Part shown: positions 54,870 through 64,000 of the stretch, one piece after another
How the letters are laid out: each line of letters starts with the position of its first letter
Position numbering within the stretch: the stretch's first letter is position 1
The notes under the pieces: model-generated
Database searches by the model: none
Told to the model about the DNA's origin: nothing
Seen by the model: the letters and a program-made list of their open reading frames with translations, nothing else
DNA from: Streptomyces marianii
GTDB lineage: Bacteria > Actinomycetota > Actinomycetes > Streptomycetales > Streptomycetaceae
Reading direction: 5' to 3'
Length of the DNA: 64,000 bases
Assembly (NCBI RefSeq): GCF_005795905.1
Contig: NZ_VAWE01000001.1
Coordinates: forward strand, 7,691,501 to 7,755,500
Translations under genes and position numbers: made by a program

Positions 54870-54916
54870 GGCAGAACTTCCTTACCGGTCGGGAAACGGG
54901 CGGAGCGTCGCAGAGC

Positions 54917-55003
54917 GTGGTTCACGGGGTGGTGCGGTTGGGGGACGGGCGTGGTTCACGGGGTGGTGCGGTTGGGGGACGGGCGTGGTTCACGGGGTGG
55001 TGC
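54917..55003. repeat. 34-bp tandem repeat duplicating the end of the alpha-glucosidase gene
   Basis: Two exact 34-bp copies (54917-54950 and 54951-54984, each starting GTGGTTCACGGGGTGGTGC) are followed by 19 bp of a third. The third copy holds the true stop of the minus-strand alpha-glucosidase (54990-54992). On the minus strand each copy repeats the codons Thr-Thr-Pro-stop, so the gene end has been duplicated downstream of itself, probably by slippage. Confidence 0.9.
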
Positions 55004-56660
55004 CGTCGTTGATCCACCAGGCGGCGGTGGAGCCCGGCAGCGCACCGGTCGGGCAGGGGCCGCTGGACAGCAGCGGCGCACCGGAGACGGGGGCGGGCAC
55101 GGGAGCGGTGCCGAAGTTGACGGCGCACACCAGCCCGTCGCCGCGGACGAAGGCGAGCACGTCGGGCGGCGAGTCGAGCCAGCGCAGGCTGCCCTCGCCG
55201 AGCTGCGGCAGCCCGCGGCGCAGCTGGAGACCATCGCGGTACAGGTGCCAGAACGAGCGGGTGTCGGTGAGCGCGCGGTCGGTGGCGTGCTCGGCGAACC
55301 AGCCGGGCTGCGGCAGCCAGGGCTTGGCCCCTTCGGCGCCGGAGGTGAAGCCGAACGGCGAGGCATGGCCCGACCACGGCAGCGGCACCCGGCATCCGTC
55401 GCGGATCCGCGCCCGGCTGCCGGTGCGCCGGAAGATGGGGTCGGTGAGCACCTCGTCGGGCAGGTCCACGACCTCCGGCAGACCCAGCTCCTCGCCCTGG
55501 TAGATGTAGGCGGCGCCGGGCAGCGCCAGCATCAGCAGCGCGGCCGCCCGGGCACGGGCCGAGCCGAGCCCGCTGCCCTCGGTGCCGGACTCCCCGTACC
55601 GGGTCACGGTGCGGACCTGGTCGTGGTTGTTCAGCACCCAGGTGACGGTGGAGCCGGTGCCGGCGATGTCCTGCATCGCCTCGGAGACGACCTTCCGGAA
55701 CGCCGCGGCGTCCCACGGCGCGCTCAGCAGGTCGAAGAAGAATGCCTGGTGGAGTTCGTCCGGCCGTACGTAGCGGGCGTGCTCGCGCGCGGTCGGTACG
55801 GAGACCTCGCCCACCAGCAGGCGCTCCCGGCCGTCGCGGACGGTGTACTCCTCGCACACCGCACGCCAGTGGCGCCACACGTCGTGCACCTCGGGCTGGT
55901 TCCAGGCGAGGGGGTTCACGGAGTCGCGGGTGCGTGCGTCGGCCTCGGGGTCGGGGGAGTCGGGCAGCTCCGGGTGCTTGAAGAGCCCGGCGGCGACGTC
56001 GATCCGGAAGCCGTCGACGCCCCGGTCCAGCCAGAAGCGCAGGACCTGCTCGAAGTGGGCACCGGTCTCGGGGTTGCGCCAGTTCAGATCGGGCTGCTCG
56101 GGCGTGAACATGTGCAGGTACCACTGGCCGGGGTGGCCGTCCGCCTCGGTCACCCGGCTCCAGGCGGGGCCGCCGAACATCGCGTGCCAGTTGTTCGGCG
56201 GCACGTCACCGCCGGGTCCGCGGCCCTCGGCGAAGTGGAACCGGGCGCGGGCCGCACTGTCGGGGCCGGCGGCGAGGGCCTCGCGGAACCACGCGTGCTC
56301 GCTGGAGCAGTGGTTGGGGACGATGTCGAGCAGCACCTTCATGTCGAGCCGCTGCGCGGCGGCGATCAGCAGCTCGAACTCGGCCAGGTCGCCGTAGACG
56401 GGGTCGACGTCGCAGTAGTCGGCGACGTCGTAGCCGTGGTCCTGTTGCGGCGAGGGGTAGAAGGGGCTCAGCCATATGCCGTCGACGCCGAGCTTCTTCA
56501 GGTACGGGAGTCCCGTGCGGACCCCGGCGAGGTCGCCGATCCCGTCGCCCGTGCTGTCCAGGAAGCTGCGGACGTACACCTGGTAGATCACCGCGTCGCG
56601 CCACCAGCGGTGCGGGGGGCGGTGCGAGAGGCCGTGGCCGGCCGTGGCTGTGAGCGTCAC
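54990..56660 (-). CDS. Alpha-glucosidase, GH13 (oligo-1,6-glucosidase-like)
   Basis: A 556-residue GH13 enzyme without a signal peptide. The conserved regions are DIVPNH (I), GFRIDVAAGL (II, nucleophile Asp), LVGEVS (III, acid/base Glu) and LNNHDQ (IV). The start YQVYVRSFLDSTGDGIGDL is typical of alpha-glucosidases. It cleaves imported malto- or isomalto-oligosaccharides in the cytosol. The GTG at 56660 has only a weak AGG upstream. It is the first gene of the importer operon, behind a promoter with a good TTGACA box. Confidence 0.92.
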   Translation of the reverse strand: MTLTATAGHGLSHRPPHRWWRDAVIYQVYVRSFLDSTGDGIGDLAGVRTGLPYLKKLGVDGIWLSPFYPSPQQDHGYDVADYCDVDPVYGDLAEFELLIAAAQRLDMKVLLDIVPNHCSSEHAWFREALAAGPDSAARARFHFAEGRGPGGDVPPNNWHAMFGGPAWSRVTEADGHPGQWYLHMFTPEQPDLNWRNPETGAHFEQVLRFWLDRGVDGFRIDVAAGLFKHPELPDSPDPEADARTRDSVNPLAWNQPEVHDVWRHWRAVCEEYTVRDGRERLLVGEVSVPTAREHARYVRPDELHQAFFFDLLSAPWDAAAFRKVVSEAMQDIAGTGSTVTWVLNNHDQVRTVTRYGESGTEGSGLGSARARAAALLMLALPGAAYIYQGEELGLPEVVDLPDEVLTDPIFRRTGSRARIRDGCRVPLPWSGHASPFGFTSGAEGAKPWLPQPGWFAEHATDRALTDTRSFWHLYRDGLQLRRGLPQLGEGSLRWLDSPPDVLAFVRGDGLVCAVNFGTAPVPAPVSGAPLLSSGPCPTGALPGSTAAWWINDGTTP

Positions 56661-56713
56661 CCGTTGACCTGTTTCTTCGTTAAGGGGTGCCCGCGACCAG
56701 AAGGTCAGCGGTT

Positions 56714-56752
56714 ATGCATGCATGTTAAGTAGGGGTGTCGAGAAGGTGTCAA
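56714..56752 (-). promoter_or_regulatory. Promoter and overlapping palindrome for the alpha-glucoside operon
   Basis: On the minus strand TTGACA (56752-56747) is a perfect -35 box. TAACAT (56727-56722) is a fair -10 at 19 bp, slightly long. The exact palindrome ATGCATGCAT (56714-56723) overlaps the -10 and the likely transcription start, a good place for a repressor. Its regulator is not evident in the window. Confidence 0.6.
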
Positions 56753-56834
56753 CGGTTGTGCAGGAATACCAAGGGAGTTGAGGCTTATGTCCGTAAATGT
56801 TCCTGCGGCTCGAGTCCGGGGTGATGTGATCCCG

Positions 56835-56853
56835 TTACCTAACAGGTAGGTAA
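56835..56853. promoter_or_regulatory. Inverted repeat TTACCTA-N5-TAGGTAA
   Basis: Perfect 7-bp arms with a 5-nt gap, 83 bp upstream of the -35 box of the alpha-glucoside operon and 32 bp beyond the stop of the orphan binding-protein gene. It could be an activator or repressor site, or a weak hairpin terminator. Confidence 0.45.
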
Positions 56854-56884
56854 GCCGGAGGGGTGCGGATGAAGAGCCGGGCGC

Positions 56885-58168
56885 TCAGCCCCGGCGGGCG
56901 ACCGCGGAGAGCTCGCGCGAGAGCCGGCGCACGGCCTCGTCGGGTTTCTGGTGCTGGGCCATCGCGTCGTGCACGACGGCCTGCACGGCCAGGCTCACCT
57001 GCCCGTACCGCGCGCTCTTGGGCCGCGGCGCGGCGGACAGGACACTGGCCCGCAGGGCCGGCAGATACGGGAACCGCCGGATCAGTCCGGGGTCCCGGTA
57101 GAGCTCCGCGCGCACGGGCGGCAGCGCGCCCTCCGTCAGCACCTTCCGCTGTACGGGGGTGCTGGTCAGGTAGGCGATGAGGTCGTTCGCCGACTCCGGA
57201 TGCCGGGCCCGGGCGCTGACTGCGAGGTTCGACCCGCCCAGCACGCTGGTGCCCGGGCCGTCGGGTCCGGGCAGCGGTACGGCGCCGAACCTCCCCGCCA
57301 CCCGCGAGTCCTTGCCGGAGGCCCCGGCGTACGCGTAGGGCCAGTTGCGCAGGAACAGCAGCCGGCCGTCCTGGAAGGCCTGCCGGGACTCCTCCTCCTT
57401 GTAGGCCAGCGCCTCCCCGGGAATCCAGCCGTCGCGCACCCCGCGGGTGAGGAAGCCGAGGCCGGTGCGGGCCGCGGGGGAGTCCACGGTGACCCGGCCG
57501 TCGTCGCCGAGGATCGTGCCCCCGGCCGAGTACACCGCCTCCGTCGCGTTGACCGTGAGGCCCTCGTACGGCAGGAACTGCCCCGCGTAGCCGCCGAGGC
57601 CGTACCGGGGGGCCACCGTCCGGGCCTGGTGCTCCAGCTCCGCCCAGGTGCGCGGTGGAGTCAGGCCCTCACGGTCGAGGACGTCCTTGCGGTAGTAGAG
57701 CATCCCGGCATTCGTGACATACGGGACGGCGTACAGCTCTCCCTCGTACGTCGCCGTGTCGAGCACCGGCGGCAGGAAGCTGTCGAGCGGGAAGCGGTCC
57801 GCCTCCAGTGGGGCTATCCAGCCCGCGGCCGCGAACTCAGAGGTCCACGTCACGTCCATGTTGAGGATGTCGTACCGGCCGTCGCCGGAGCGCAGTCCCG
57901 TGGCCACCTGCGCCCGGGTCTCGTCCGCGGAGTCCGGCAGCTCGACCAGTGCGACCTTCTCATCCGGGTGGCTGCGGTTCCAGCCCTCCAGCAGCGGCCC
58001 CAGATATCCGGTGAGGTCGCCGGCGGTGGCCAGCGTCATGGGGCCGCGCCCCTCGCCCTGTGCCGCGCCGGCGGGGTCCGCGCCCGTCCCGGTGCCCGCC
58101 GAGACGTATCCCGTGAGCACCACCGCCGCGATGAGGAGCCCCCTACCGGCGGCACGTATCCACCGCAT
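56885..58168 (-). CDS. Orphan sugar-binding protein (family 1, ThuE/trehalose-like)
   Basis: A 427-residue binding protein. The signal peptide MRWIRAAGRGLLIAAVVLTG ends near AGAAQG without a lipobox Cys, so it would be released or held by another route. The core has ILNMDVTWTSEFAAAGWIAP, ELYAVPYVTNAGMLYYRKDV and LLFLRNWPYAYA, as in trehalose/maltose binders. No permease gene adjoins it: to its left is the complete alpha-glucoside operon, to its right the divergent PadR gene. It may serve the neighbouring permeases or a remote importer. Confidence 0.83.
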   Translation of the reverse strand: MRWIRAAGRGLLIAAVVLTGYVSAGTGTGADPAGAAQGEGRGPMTLATAGDLTGYLGPLLEGWNRSHPDEKVALVELPDSADETRAQVATGLRSGDGRYDILNMDVTWTSEFAAAGWIAPLEADRFPLDSFLPPVLDTATYEGELYAVPYVTNAGMLYYRKDVLDREGLTPPRTWAELEHQARTVAPRYGLGGYAGQFLPYEGLTVNATEAVYSAGGTILGDDGRVTVDSPAARTGLGFLTRGVRDGWIPGEALAYKEEESRQAFQDGRLLFLRNWPYAYAGASGKDSRVAGRFGAVPLPGPDGPGTSVLGGSNLAVSARARHPESANDLIAYLTSTPVQRKVLTEGALPPVRAELYRDPGLIRRFPYLPALRASVLSAAPRPKSARYGQVSLAVQAVVHDAMAQHQKPDEAVRRLSRELSAVARRG

Positions 58169-58238
58169 AGGTTCCTCCTGTGCACCGGCGTGGGCTTCTT
58201 CGACCGCGTCCAGGGCATGTATACCCGTTAGGCATGGG

Positions 58239-58258
58239 CGATACTAGGGCCCGTATCG
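58239..58258. promoter_or_regulatory. PadR-type operator
   Basis: CGATAC and GTATCG are separated by exactly 8 nt. PadR-family repressors bind dyads of ATNN-type arms with an 8-nt gap, and this one sits about 90 bp upstream of the divergent PadR gene start. It likely mediates autoregulation of the PadR-ABC-FtsX operon and may affect the binding-protein gene on the other side. Confidence 0.62.
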
Positions 58259-58345
58259 GATGACGAGAGCGATCCGGGCCACACCGGACACGGTAGCGGA
58301 CCGCCCTCGGCCGGCTGGCGGACAACAGGGAGGAGGGGAGCGCGC

Positions 58346-58861
58346 GTGCGTCTGCCCCTCCTGGCGCTGCTGTCCCGGGGGCCCGCCCACGGCTACGAGC
58401 TCAAGCAGGACCTTGAGCAACTGCTGGGCTCCGCGTACCCTCAGCCGAACGTCGGCCAGATCTACGTGACGCTCGGGCGCCTGGAGAAGTCGGGGCTGAT
58501 CCAGGGCGAGGAAGTCGCCCAGTCGAGCCGGCCCAACAAGAAGATCTACCGCCTCACCGACGCCGGGACGGAGGCGCTGCGCGCCTGGTTCGAGGAGACG
58601 GCGGACGAGCCGCGGGTACGGGACGAGTTCTTCATGAAGCTCGCCCTCGCCCCGAAGACCGGACTCGCCGACCAGATCGCCCTCATCAACAAGCAGCGAC
58701 GCGAGTACCTCAACACCATGCGCAACCTGTCGAAGCTGTCCGCGACCGAGGACCGGGACAACCGCATCGCCCATCTCCTGATCGAGGGAGCCATGCTGCA
58801 CCTGCAGGCCGATCTCGACTGGCTGGAGCGCTGCCAGGAGGAGCTGGAGGGGCTGGAATGA
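58346..58861 (+). CDS. PadR-family transcriptional regulator
   Basis: A 171-residue PadR protein: winged helix RLPLLALLSRGPAHGYELKQ, QIYVTLGRLEKSGLIQ and KKIYRLTDAGTEALRAWFEE, then a C-terminal helical dimerisation domain (LINKQRREYLNTMRNL). The start is GTG 58346 behind an extended GGAGGAGGGGAG. It overlaps the ABC ATPase gene by ATGA. The PadR/ABC/FtsX layout is common for drug- or peptide-responsive export modules. Confidence 0.92.
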   Translation: MRLPLLALLSRGPAHGYELKQDLEQLLGSAYPQPNVGQIYVTLGRLEKSGLIQGEEVAQSSRPNKKIYRLTDAGTEALRAWFEETADEPRVRDEFFMKLALAPKTGLADQIALINKQRREYLNTMRNLSKLSATEDRDNRIAHLLIEGAMLHLQADLDWLERCQEELEGLE

Positions 58862-59628
58862 GCCACACCCCCGACCCGGACGACACCGACCGGACCCCGC
58901 TCCTGCGCGCCGAGGGGCTCGTCAAGACCCACCATGGGGAGGGCGCCCCGGCCCACGCCGTGCGAGGGGTGGACCTGTCCGTGCGCCACGGGGAGTTCGT
59001 CGCCGTCAGCGGCCCCTCCGGGGCCGGCAAGTCGACCCTCCTGCACCTGCTCGGCGGACTGCAGCGGCCCGACAGCGGAAGCATCTGGCTCGACGGCGAG
59101 TGCACCGACTCCTACAGCGAGGCCCGGTGGGCGACCGAGCGGCGGCGCCGGATCGGCATCGTCTTCCAGTTCTTCAACCTCGTCTCCAACCTCACGGTCG
59201 CCGACAACGTCGAACTGCCCGCCCTGCTGGCCGGCACCGGCCCCCGGCAGGCGCGCGCCGAGCGCGAGAAGCTGCTCGCCGAGCTCGGTCTGGAGGGCAA
59301 GGCCCGCAGCATGCCGGGCGAGCTGTCCGGCGGTGAGCAGCAGCGTGTCGCACTGGCCCGCGCGCTGGTCAACCATCCCCGGCTGCTGCTGGCCGACGAG
59401 CCCGCCGGCAGCCTCGACAGCAAGGGCACCCGCGAGGTCATGCGCCTGCTGTCCCGCTTCCACCAGCGCGGCCAGACCATCCTGCTCGTCACCCATGACG
59501 CACGGCTCGCCAGCGCCGCCGACCGGGTCATCAGCTTCTTCGACGGCCGCATAGCCGACGACGCCGAGCTGGGCGGTACCCCCGCCCGGGGCACCGGGCT
59601 GTCCGGCGTCCTCGAACTGAAGGACTGA
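58858..59628 (+). CDS. ABC transporter ATPase (MacB/LolD type)
   Basis: A 256-residue ATPase: Walker A GPSGAGKST, VFQFFNLVSNLTVADNVELP (MacB-type Q-loop region), signature LSGGEQQR, Walker B LLLADEPAGSLDS and switch VTHD. It drives the FtsX-type permease that follows 2 bp later. Likely function: export or mechanotransmission of a lipid, peptide or antibiotic, under PadR control. Confidence 0.92.
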   Translation: MSHTPDPDDTDRTPLLRAEGLVKTHHGEGAPAHAVRGVDLSVRHGEFVAVSGPSGAGKSTLLHLLGGLQRPDSGSIWLDGECTDSYSEARWATERRRRIGIVFQFFNLVSNLTVADNVELPALLAGTGPRQARAEREKLLAELGLEGKARSMPGELSGGEQQRVALARALVNHPRLLLADEPAGSLDSKGTREVMRLLSRFHQRGQTILLVTHDARLASAADRVISFFDGRIADDAELGGTPARGTGLSGVLELKD

Positions 59629-59630
59629 CC

Positions 59631-61925
59631 GTGCGGGCCACACTGCGCTGGGCGCACGCCGACCTGCGCACCCACCGGGGCGAGGCACTGTTCATCGTCT
59701 CCGCCACCGCGGGCATCGTCGCGGCCCTGCTGCTCGCGGCCGCGCTCTTCGGCTACGCCACCAACCCCTGGCAGCGCGTCTTCGCCCAGTCCCACGGCGC
59801 CCACGTCTGGATCCACACCGGGCCCTCCGCCGACCCGGGCCGGCTCGCCGCCCTCGACGGGGTCGAGGCCGTGTCCGGCCCGTTCCGCACCGCGGCGGCG
59901 ACCGTGGCCTCACGCGGTGCCCGGGCCTCCGTCGAGCTCCGCGGCGCCGGAGCCGAGCCGCCCGCCACCGGGCGTCCGCTCCTCACCTCCGGCCGCTGGC
60001 TCACCCCGGCCACACCCGAAGGCGTCGTCCTGGAGAGCAGCCTCGCCCGAGCCCTCGTCGCGGCCCCGGGCGACACCCTCACCCTCTCCGGCACCGGCCG
60101 CAGCCTGACCGTCCTCGGCGTCGCGGACAGCGCCGAACCGCGCTACCGGCCCGGCGAGCGACCCGGCACCGTCTGGGCCCTGCCCGCCCAGGTACGGGAC
60201 ACGGGCGAGAGCCCCGGCCGCGTCGTCGGTCTGCTGCTCACCGATCCCGCCGACACCGACTACGCCGTCCAGCGCGCCGTCACGGTGCTCGGCGCCGGGG
60301 CGGTCACCGACGTCTCCCACTGGCAGCAGGCCAGATCGGAGGCCCAGGGGGACACCCGGCTGCTCGGCCAGGTCCTCGGGCTCTTCGGACTCGGCGCGCT
60401 GCTGGCCGCCGCGCTCGCCGTGTTCGGCGCGATCAGCACCCGGGTGCGCGGCCACCTCAGGGACATCTCCGTCCTCAAGGCCATCGGCTTCACCCCGGGG
60501 CAGGTGGTGCGGGTGTTCCTGGTGCAGCACCTGGCCTTCGCCGTGCTCGGCGCCCTGGTCGCCACGCTGCTCATCGAGACCCTGGGCAGCGCCCTGCCCG
60601 GACGGCTCGGCGAGGCGGTCGGCGTCTGGCAGGGGCTGCCCGGGCACACGGCCGCCCTGCTCGCCGTGCCCGTCGCCGCGGTGCTGTTCATCGGCGCCAC
60701 CACCTGCCTCGCCGCCTGGCGGGCCGGCCGGGTGCCTCCGGTGCCGGTGCTCCCGGCCGGGAAGGCCCCGGGCGGCCGGCTGTCCGGACCGTCCAGAAGG
60801 GCGCTCGGGCTCGGGCTGCCCCCGGCCCTCGTCCTCGGCTGGCACCGGGCCTTCGCCCGCGGCCCGCAGAGCCCCGCCACCATCGTCCGGCTGGCCCTGC
60901 CGCTGCTACTGATCACCGTGGCGCTCAGCGCCTGGACCACGATCGCGCGCTTCGACAGCAGACCGGCGGAACTGGGACTGCCCTCGGCCCTGACCGCCCG
61001 CGCGGACAGCGGTCTCGCCGAAGGGGAGGCCGCGGCGCTCCTCGACGGCCACCCGCAGGTCGTGGCGGCCCACCCCGGTGTCGAGGTCGCGGCGCTCGTC
61101 CCCGGCCAGACCGGCACCATCGCACTGCGCGGCCTCGGCACCCGCGAGCGGCCGTACCCGTACACCGTGGCGGAGGGCCGGGCCGCCGACGGACCCGACG
61201 AGGCGGTGGCCGGGCAGGGCCTGCTCGACCTGCTGGGCGTGGAGGTCGGCGACTGGGTGCGTATGACCGTCGGGGGCCATCCGCAGATCCTCCACATCGT
61301 CGGCCGGAGTATCGAGCCGGAGAACGGCGGACGGACCGTCTCCACCTCGCTCGACACCCTCCGCGAGAACGACCCGGCCCTGCGTGCGACGCTGTTCCAG
61401 ATCCAGTTGCGGCCGGGAGCCGACCCCGCCGGTGTCCGCGCCGAGCTGACCGACGCGTCGGCGGGGAGTCTCGACATCCACGAGGTCACCAGCCCGGCCG
61501 ACCGGCTCTCCACCATGCGGGGTGTCGTCGCCGGGCTCATCGGCGTGCTCGCCCTGATCGGGCTCACGGAACTGTCGACGGCGATCGGCGGGAGCGTACG
61601 GGACGGGGAGCGCGATCTCCTCGCCCTGAAGGCGATCGGGCTGTCACCCCGGCAGATCACGGCGGCCACCGTCACCGCGGTCGGCTGCACCGCGCTGGCC
61701 GCAGCCGTGGTGGGAGCGGGTCTCGGGGTGCCGCTGGCCCAGTGGCTGATCGACGCCGAGGGCCGCTCCAGCGGCATCGGCGCCGGTATCGCGCAGGCCC
61801 CGTCGCCGCTCCATCTGGCGCTGCTCGCGGCCGCCGCCGTCCTCGGCGCGATCGCACTCGCGGCGCTGCCGGCGGCCCGGGCCGCGCGCCGCCGACTGGT
61901 GGACACCCTCAGCGCGGTGGCCTGA
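59631..61925 (+). CDS. FtsX-like ABC permease (two-module)
   Basis: A 764-residue protein with two FtsX modules. TM1 is near residues 20-43, followed by a large extracytoplasmic domain. A triple-helix FtsX block lies around 245-365 (ISTRVRGHLRDISVLKAIGF; VFLVQHLAFAVLGALVATLL). A second extracytoplasmic domain and a second block follow (GSVRDGERDLLALKAIGLSP) to the end. It is the partner of the preceding ATPase. GTG start at 59631. It is convergent with clpX; the 125-bp gap shows no convincing terminator. Confidence 0.9.
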   Translation: MRATLRWAHADLRTHRGEALFIVSATAGIVAALLLAAALFGYATNPWQRVFAQSHGAHVWIHTGPSADPGRLAALDGVEAVSGPFRTAAATVASRGARASVELRGAGAEPPATGRPLLTSGRWLTPATPEGVVLESSLARALVAAPGDTLTLSGTGRSLTVLGVADSAEPRYRPGERPGTVWALPAQVRDTGESPGRVVGLLLTDPADTDYAVQRAVTVLGAGAVTDVSHWQQARSEAQGDTRLLGQVLGLFGLGALLAAALAVFGAISTRVRGHLRDISVLKAIGFTPGQVVRVFLVQHLAFAVLGALVATLLIETLGSALPGRLGEAVGVWQGLPGHTAALLAVPVAAVLFIGATTCLAAWRAGRVPPVPVLPAGKAPGGRLSGPSRRALGLGLPPALVLGWHRAFARGPQSPATIVRLALPLLLITVALSAWTTIARFDSRPAELGLPSALTARADSGLAEGEAAALLDGHPQVVAAHPGVEVAALVPGQTGTIALRGLGTRERPYPYTVAEGRAADGPDEAVAGQGLLDLLGVEVGDWVRMTVGGHPQILHIVGRSIEPENGGRTVSTSLDTLRENDPALRATLFQIQLRPGADPAGVRAELTDASAGSLDIHEVTSPADRLSTMRGVVAGLIGVLALIGLTELSTAIGGSVRDGERDLLALKAIGLSPRQITAATVTAVGCTALAAAVVGAGLGVPLAQWLIDAEGRSSGIGAGIAQAPSPLHLALLAAAAVLGAIALAALPAARAARRRLVDTLSAVA

Positions 61926-62050
61926 TCAGGACCGCCTGCCCGGGCTCGCCGCCTTCGGGGTGCGAGGTGGCGGGGCGGCCGGTCCGCCGCTCGGTCCACC
62001 CGGTGCGGTGCCGTCCGGCGCCGACGCGGAGCGGACTCGGGGACGGGTGC

Positions 62051-63334
<1,284 letters not shown>

Positions 63335-63429
63335 GAACGTGCCCAGCCCCCTCCGGATTGTCCCGTCATCCAGATGTTACAGACATTCGAGCTGGGAGAG
63401 GCGACGGCGCACGCGCGACGAGGAGAACG

Positions 63430-64000
63430 ATGGCTCGTCACCAGGACTCAGACGCAGCAGCGCACCCGTGCCGGCGTGCTGGCGGCGGCCCGGGACGAGC
63501 TTGCCGAGCACGGTTTCCGCGCCGCCGGGACCGGCGCCATCGCCGAGCGGGCCGGCCTCACCAGGGGCGCCGTCTACTTCAACCTCTCCGGCAAGCGCGC
63601 CCTCTGCTTCGCCGTCCTCGCCGAACTGGCCGAGCGCGCGCCCTCGACGACCGGACCGGCGCCCGGGCGAGCTCGCCGCGGCCGAGGCCCTCGGCGCGCT
63701 CGCCCGGGACTGGGTCACGCGACCGGCGTCCGCCGGGGCGGAGCGGGGCGACCGAGATTGCGTGGGGGCCGGGCACGCCGGCGAAGCAGGGCCGGGGCGG
63801 CCGGGTTGGGAGCCGACCTCATACCGGAGGTCACCGCCGACGAGGGACCGCGCCGGCCCAACCGCCGACTCCTCGAAGTGGACGCACTGCTCGTCGCGCC
63901 GGCGCTGGAGGCGCTGCAACCGCTCACGCCGGTCCCGGGCGCTCCGCCGCGCCGCTCGGTGCGGCTCGCCAAGACCGTCCTCACCACCCTGCACGGCGCG
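63430..64000 (+). pseudogene. TetR-family regulator, frameshifted and cut by the window edge
   Basis: A TetR N-terminus is clear (TQTQQRTRAGVLAAARDEL; IAERAGLTRGAVYFNLSGKR) but it is out of frame with the ATG at 63430, which has AGGAG upstream. After about 63650 the family sequence (GELAAAEALGALARDWVTR) continues in another frame. Near 63800 it returns to the first (LGADLIPEVTADE to RLAKTVLTTLHGA). At least three small indels are needed. Either a decayed gene or poor sequence near the end of the assembly. It is divergent from clpX and runs past position 64000. Confidence 0.7.

Noticed and set aside
53049..56732. A very long open frame (over 1200 codons) on the plus strand
   Set aside because: It is antisense to the alpha-glucoside operon. 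The translation is rich in Gly/Arg/Val with no domain, whereas the minus-strand genes show clear families. Long antisense frames are normal in DNA this GC-rich.
61926..62050. Terminator between the FtsX-like permease and clpX
   Set aside because: GC-rich stretches offer short pairings only, none better than expected by chance.

Overview
The window is very GC-rich, with dense ATGA/GTGA start-stop overlaps, frequent GTG starts and families typical of Streptomyces. A complete whiE-type spore-pigment cluster (4427-11552) makes a Streptomyces chromosome the best reading. I saw no tRNA, rRNA, CRISPR array or insertion sequence. All calls come from reading the sequence and its translations; no database search was run.

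Layout. 1-2147: an ATP-grasp gene (cut by the left edge) and a FhuF-type siderophore-iron reductase diverge from a spacer holding two iron boxes. 2235-4363: a secreted beta-helix protein is translationally coupled to an O-methyltransferase that converges on the pigment cluster. 4427-11552: the whiE cluster (cyclase, aromatase, ACP, CLF, KS, cupin, SchA/CurD-like protein; divergent FAD hydroxylase). 11569-12792: a phosphodiesterase and a VanZ-like protein. 12813-22067: a LacI repressor with strong operator repeats, an ABC sugar importer, a GH5 glycosidase and a GH38 alpha-mannosidase, which read as a mannoside or N-glycan utilisation operon. 22468-29994: three large PP2C (SpoIIE-type) phosphatases, each with an anti-sigma-type ATPase domain. 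30304-33441: a membrane protein and a PolX DNA polymerase with a PHP domain.

33493-42983 is the most interesting region. It is a minus-strand cluster of a CE18/Agd3-like deacetylase (frameshifted as sequenced), a PelF-like GT4 glycosyltransferase, a polytopic membrane protein, a LegB-like 4,6-dehydratase, a nucleotidyltransferase, an SDR epimerase, a spherulin-4 (GH135-like) protein and a GH114 lipoprotein. This is essentially the parts list of the fungal galactosaminogalactan cluster and of bacterial Pel loci, so I propose an actinobacterial galactosamine-rich exopolysaccharide system.

43535-47764: a small secreted protein and a gluABCD-type amino-acid importer behind a perfect 23-bp hairpin. 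48042-50945: a GT-C-like membrane protein, GtrA and a GtrB-like GT2, forming a Gtr-like surface glycosylation set. 51256-56660: an alpha-glucoside operon (GH13, binding protein, two permeases), one permease carrying an Ig-like insert. 56885-61925: an orphan sugar-binding protein divergent from a PadR/ABC/FtsX operon with a PadR-type operator. 62051-63334: a ClpX paralogue. 63430-64000: a decayed or badly read TetR gene running off the right edge.
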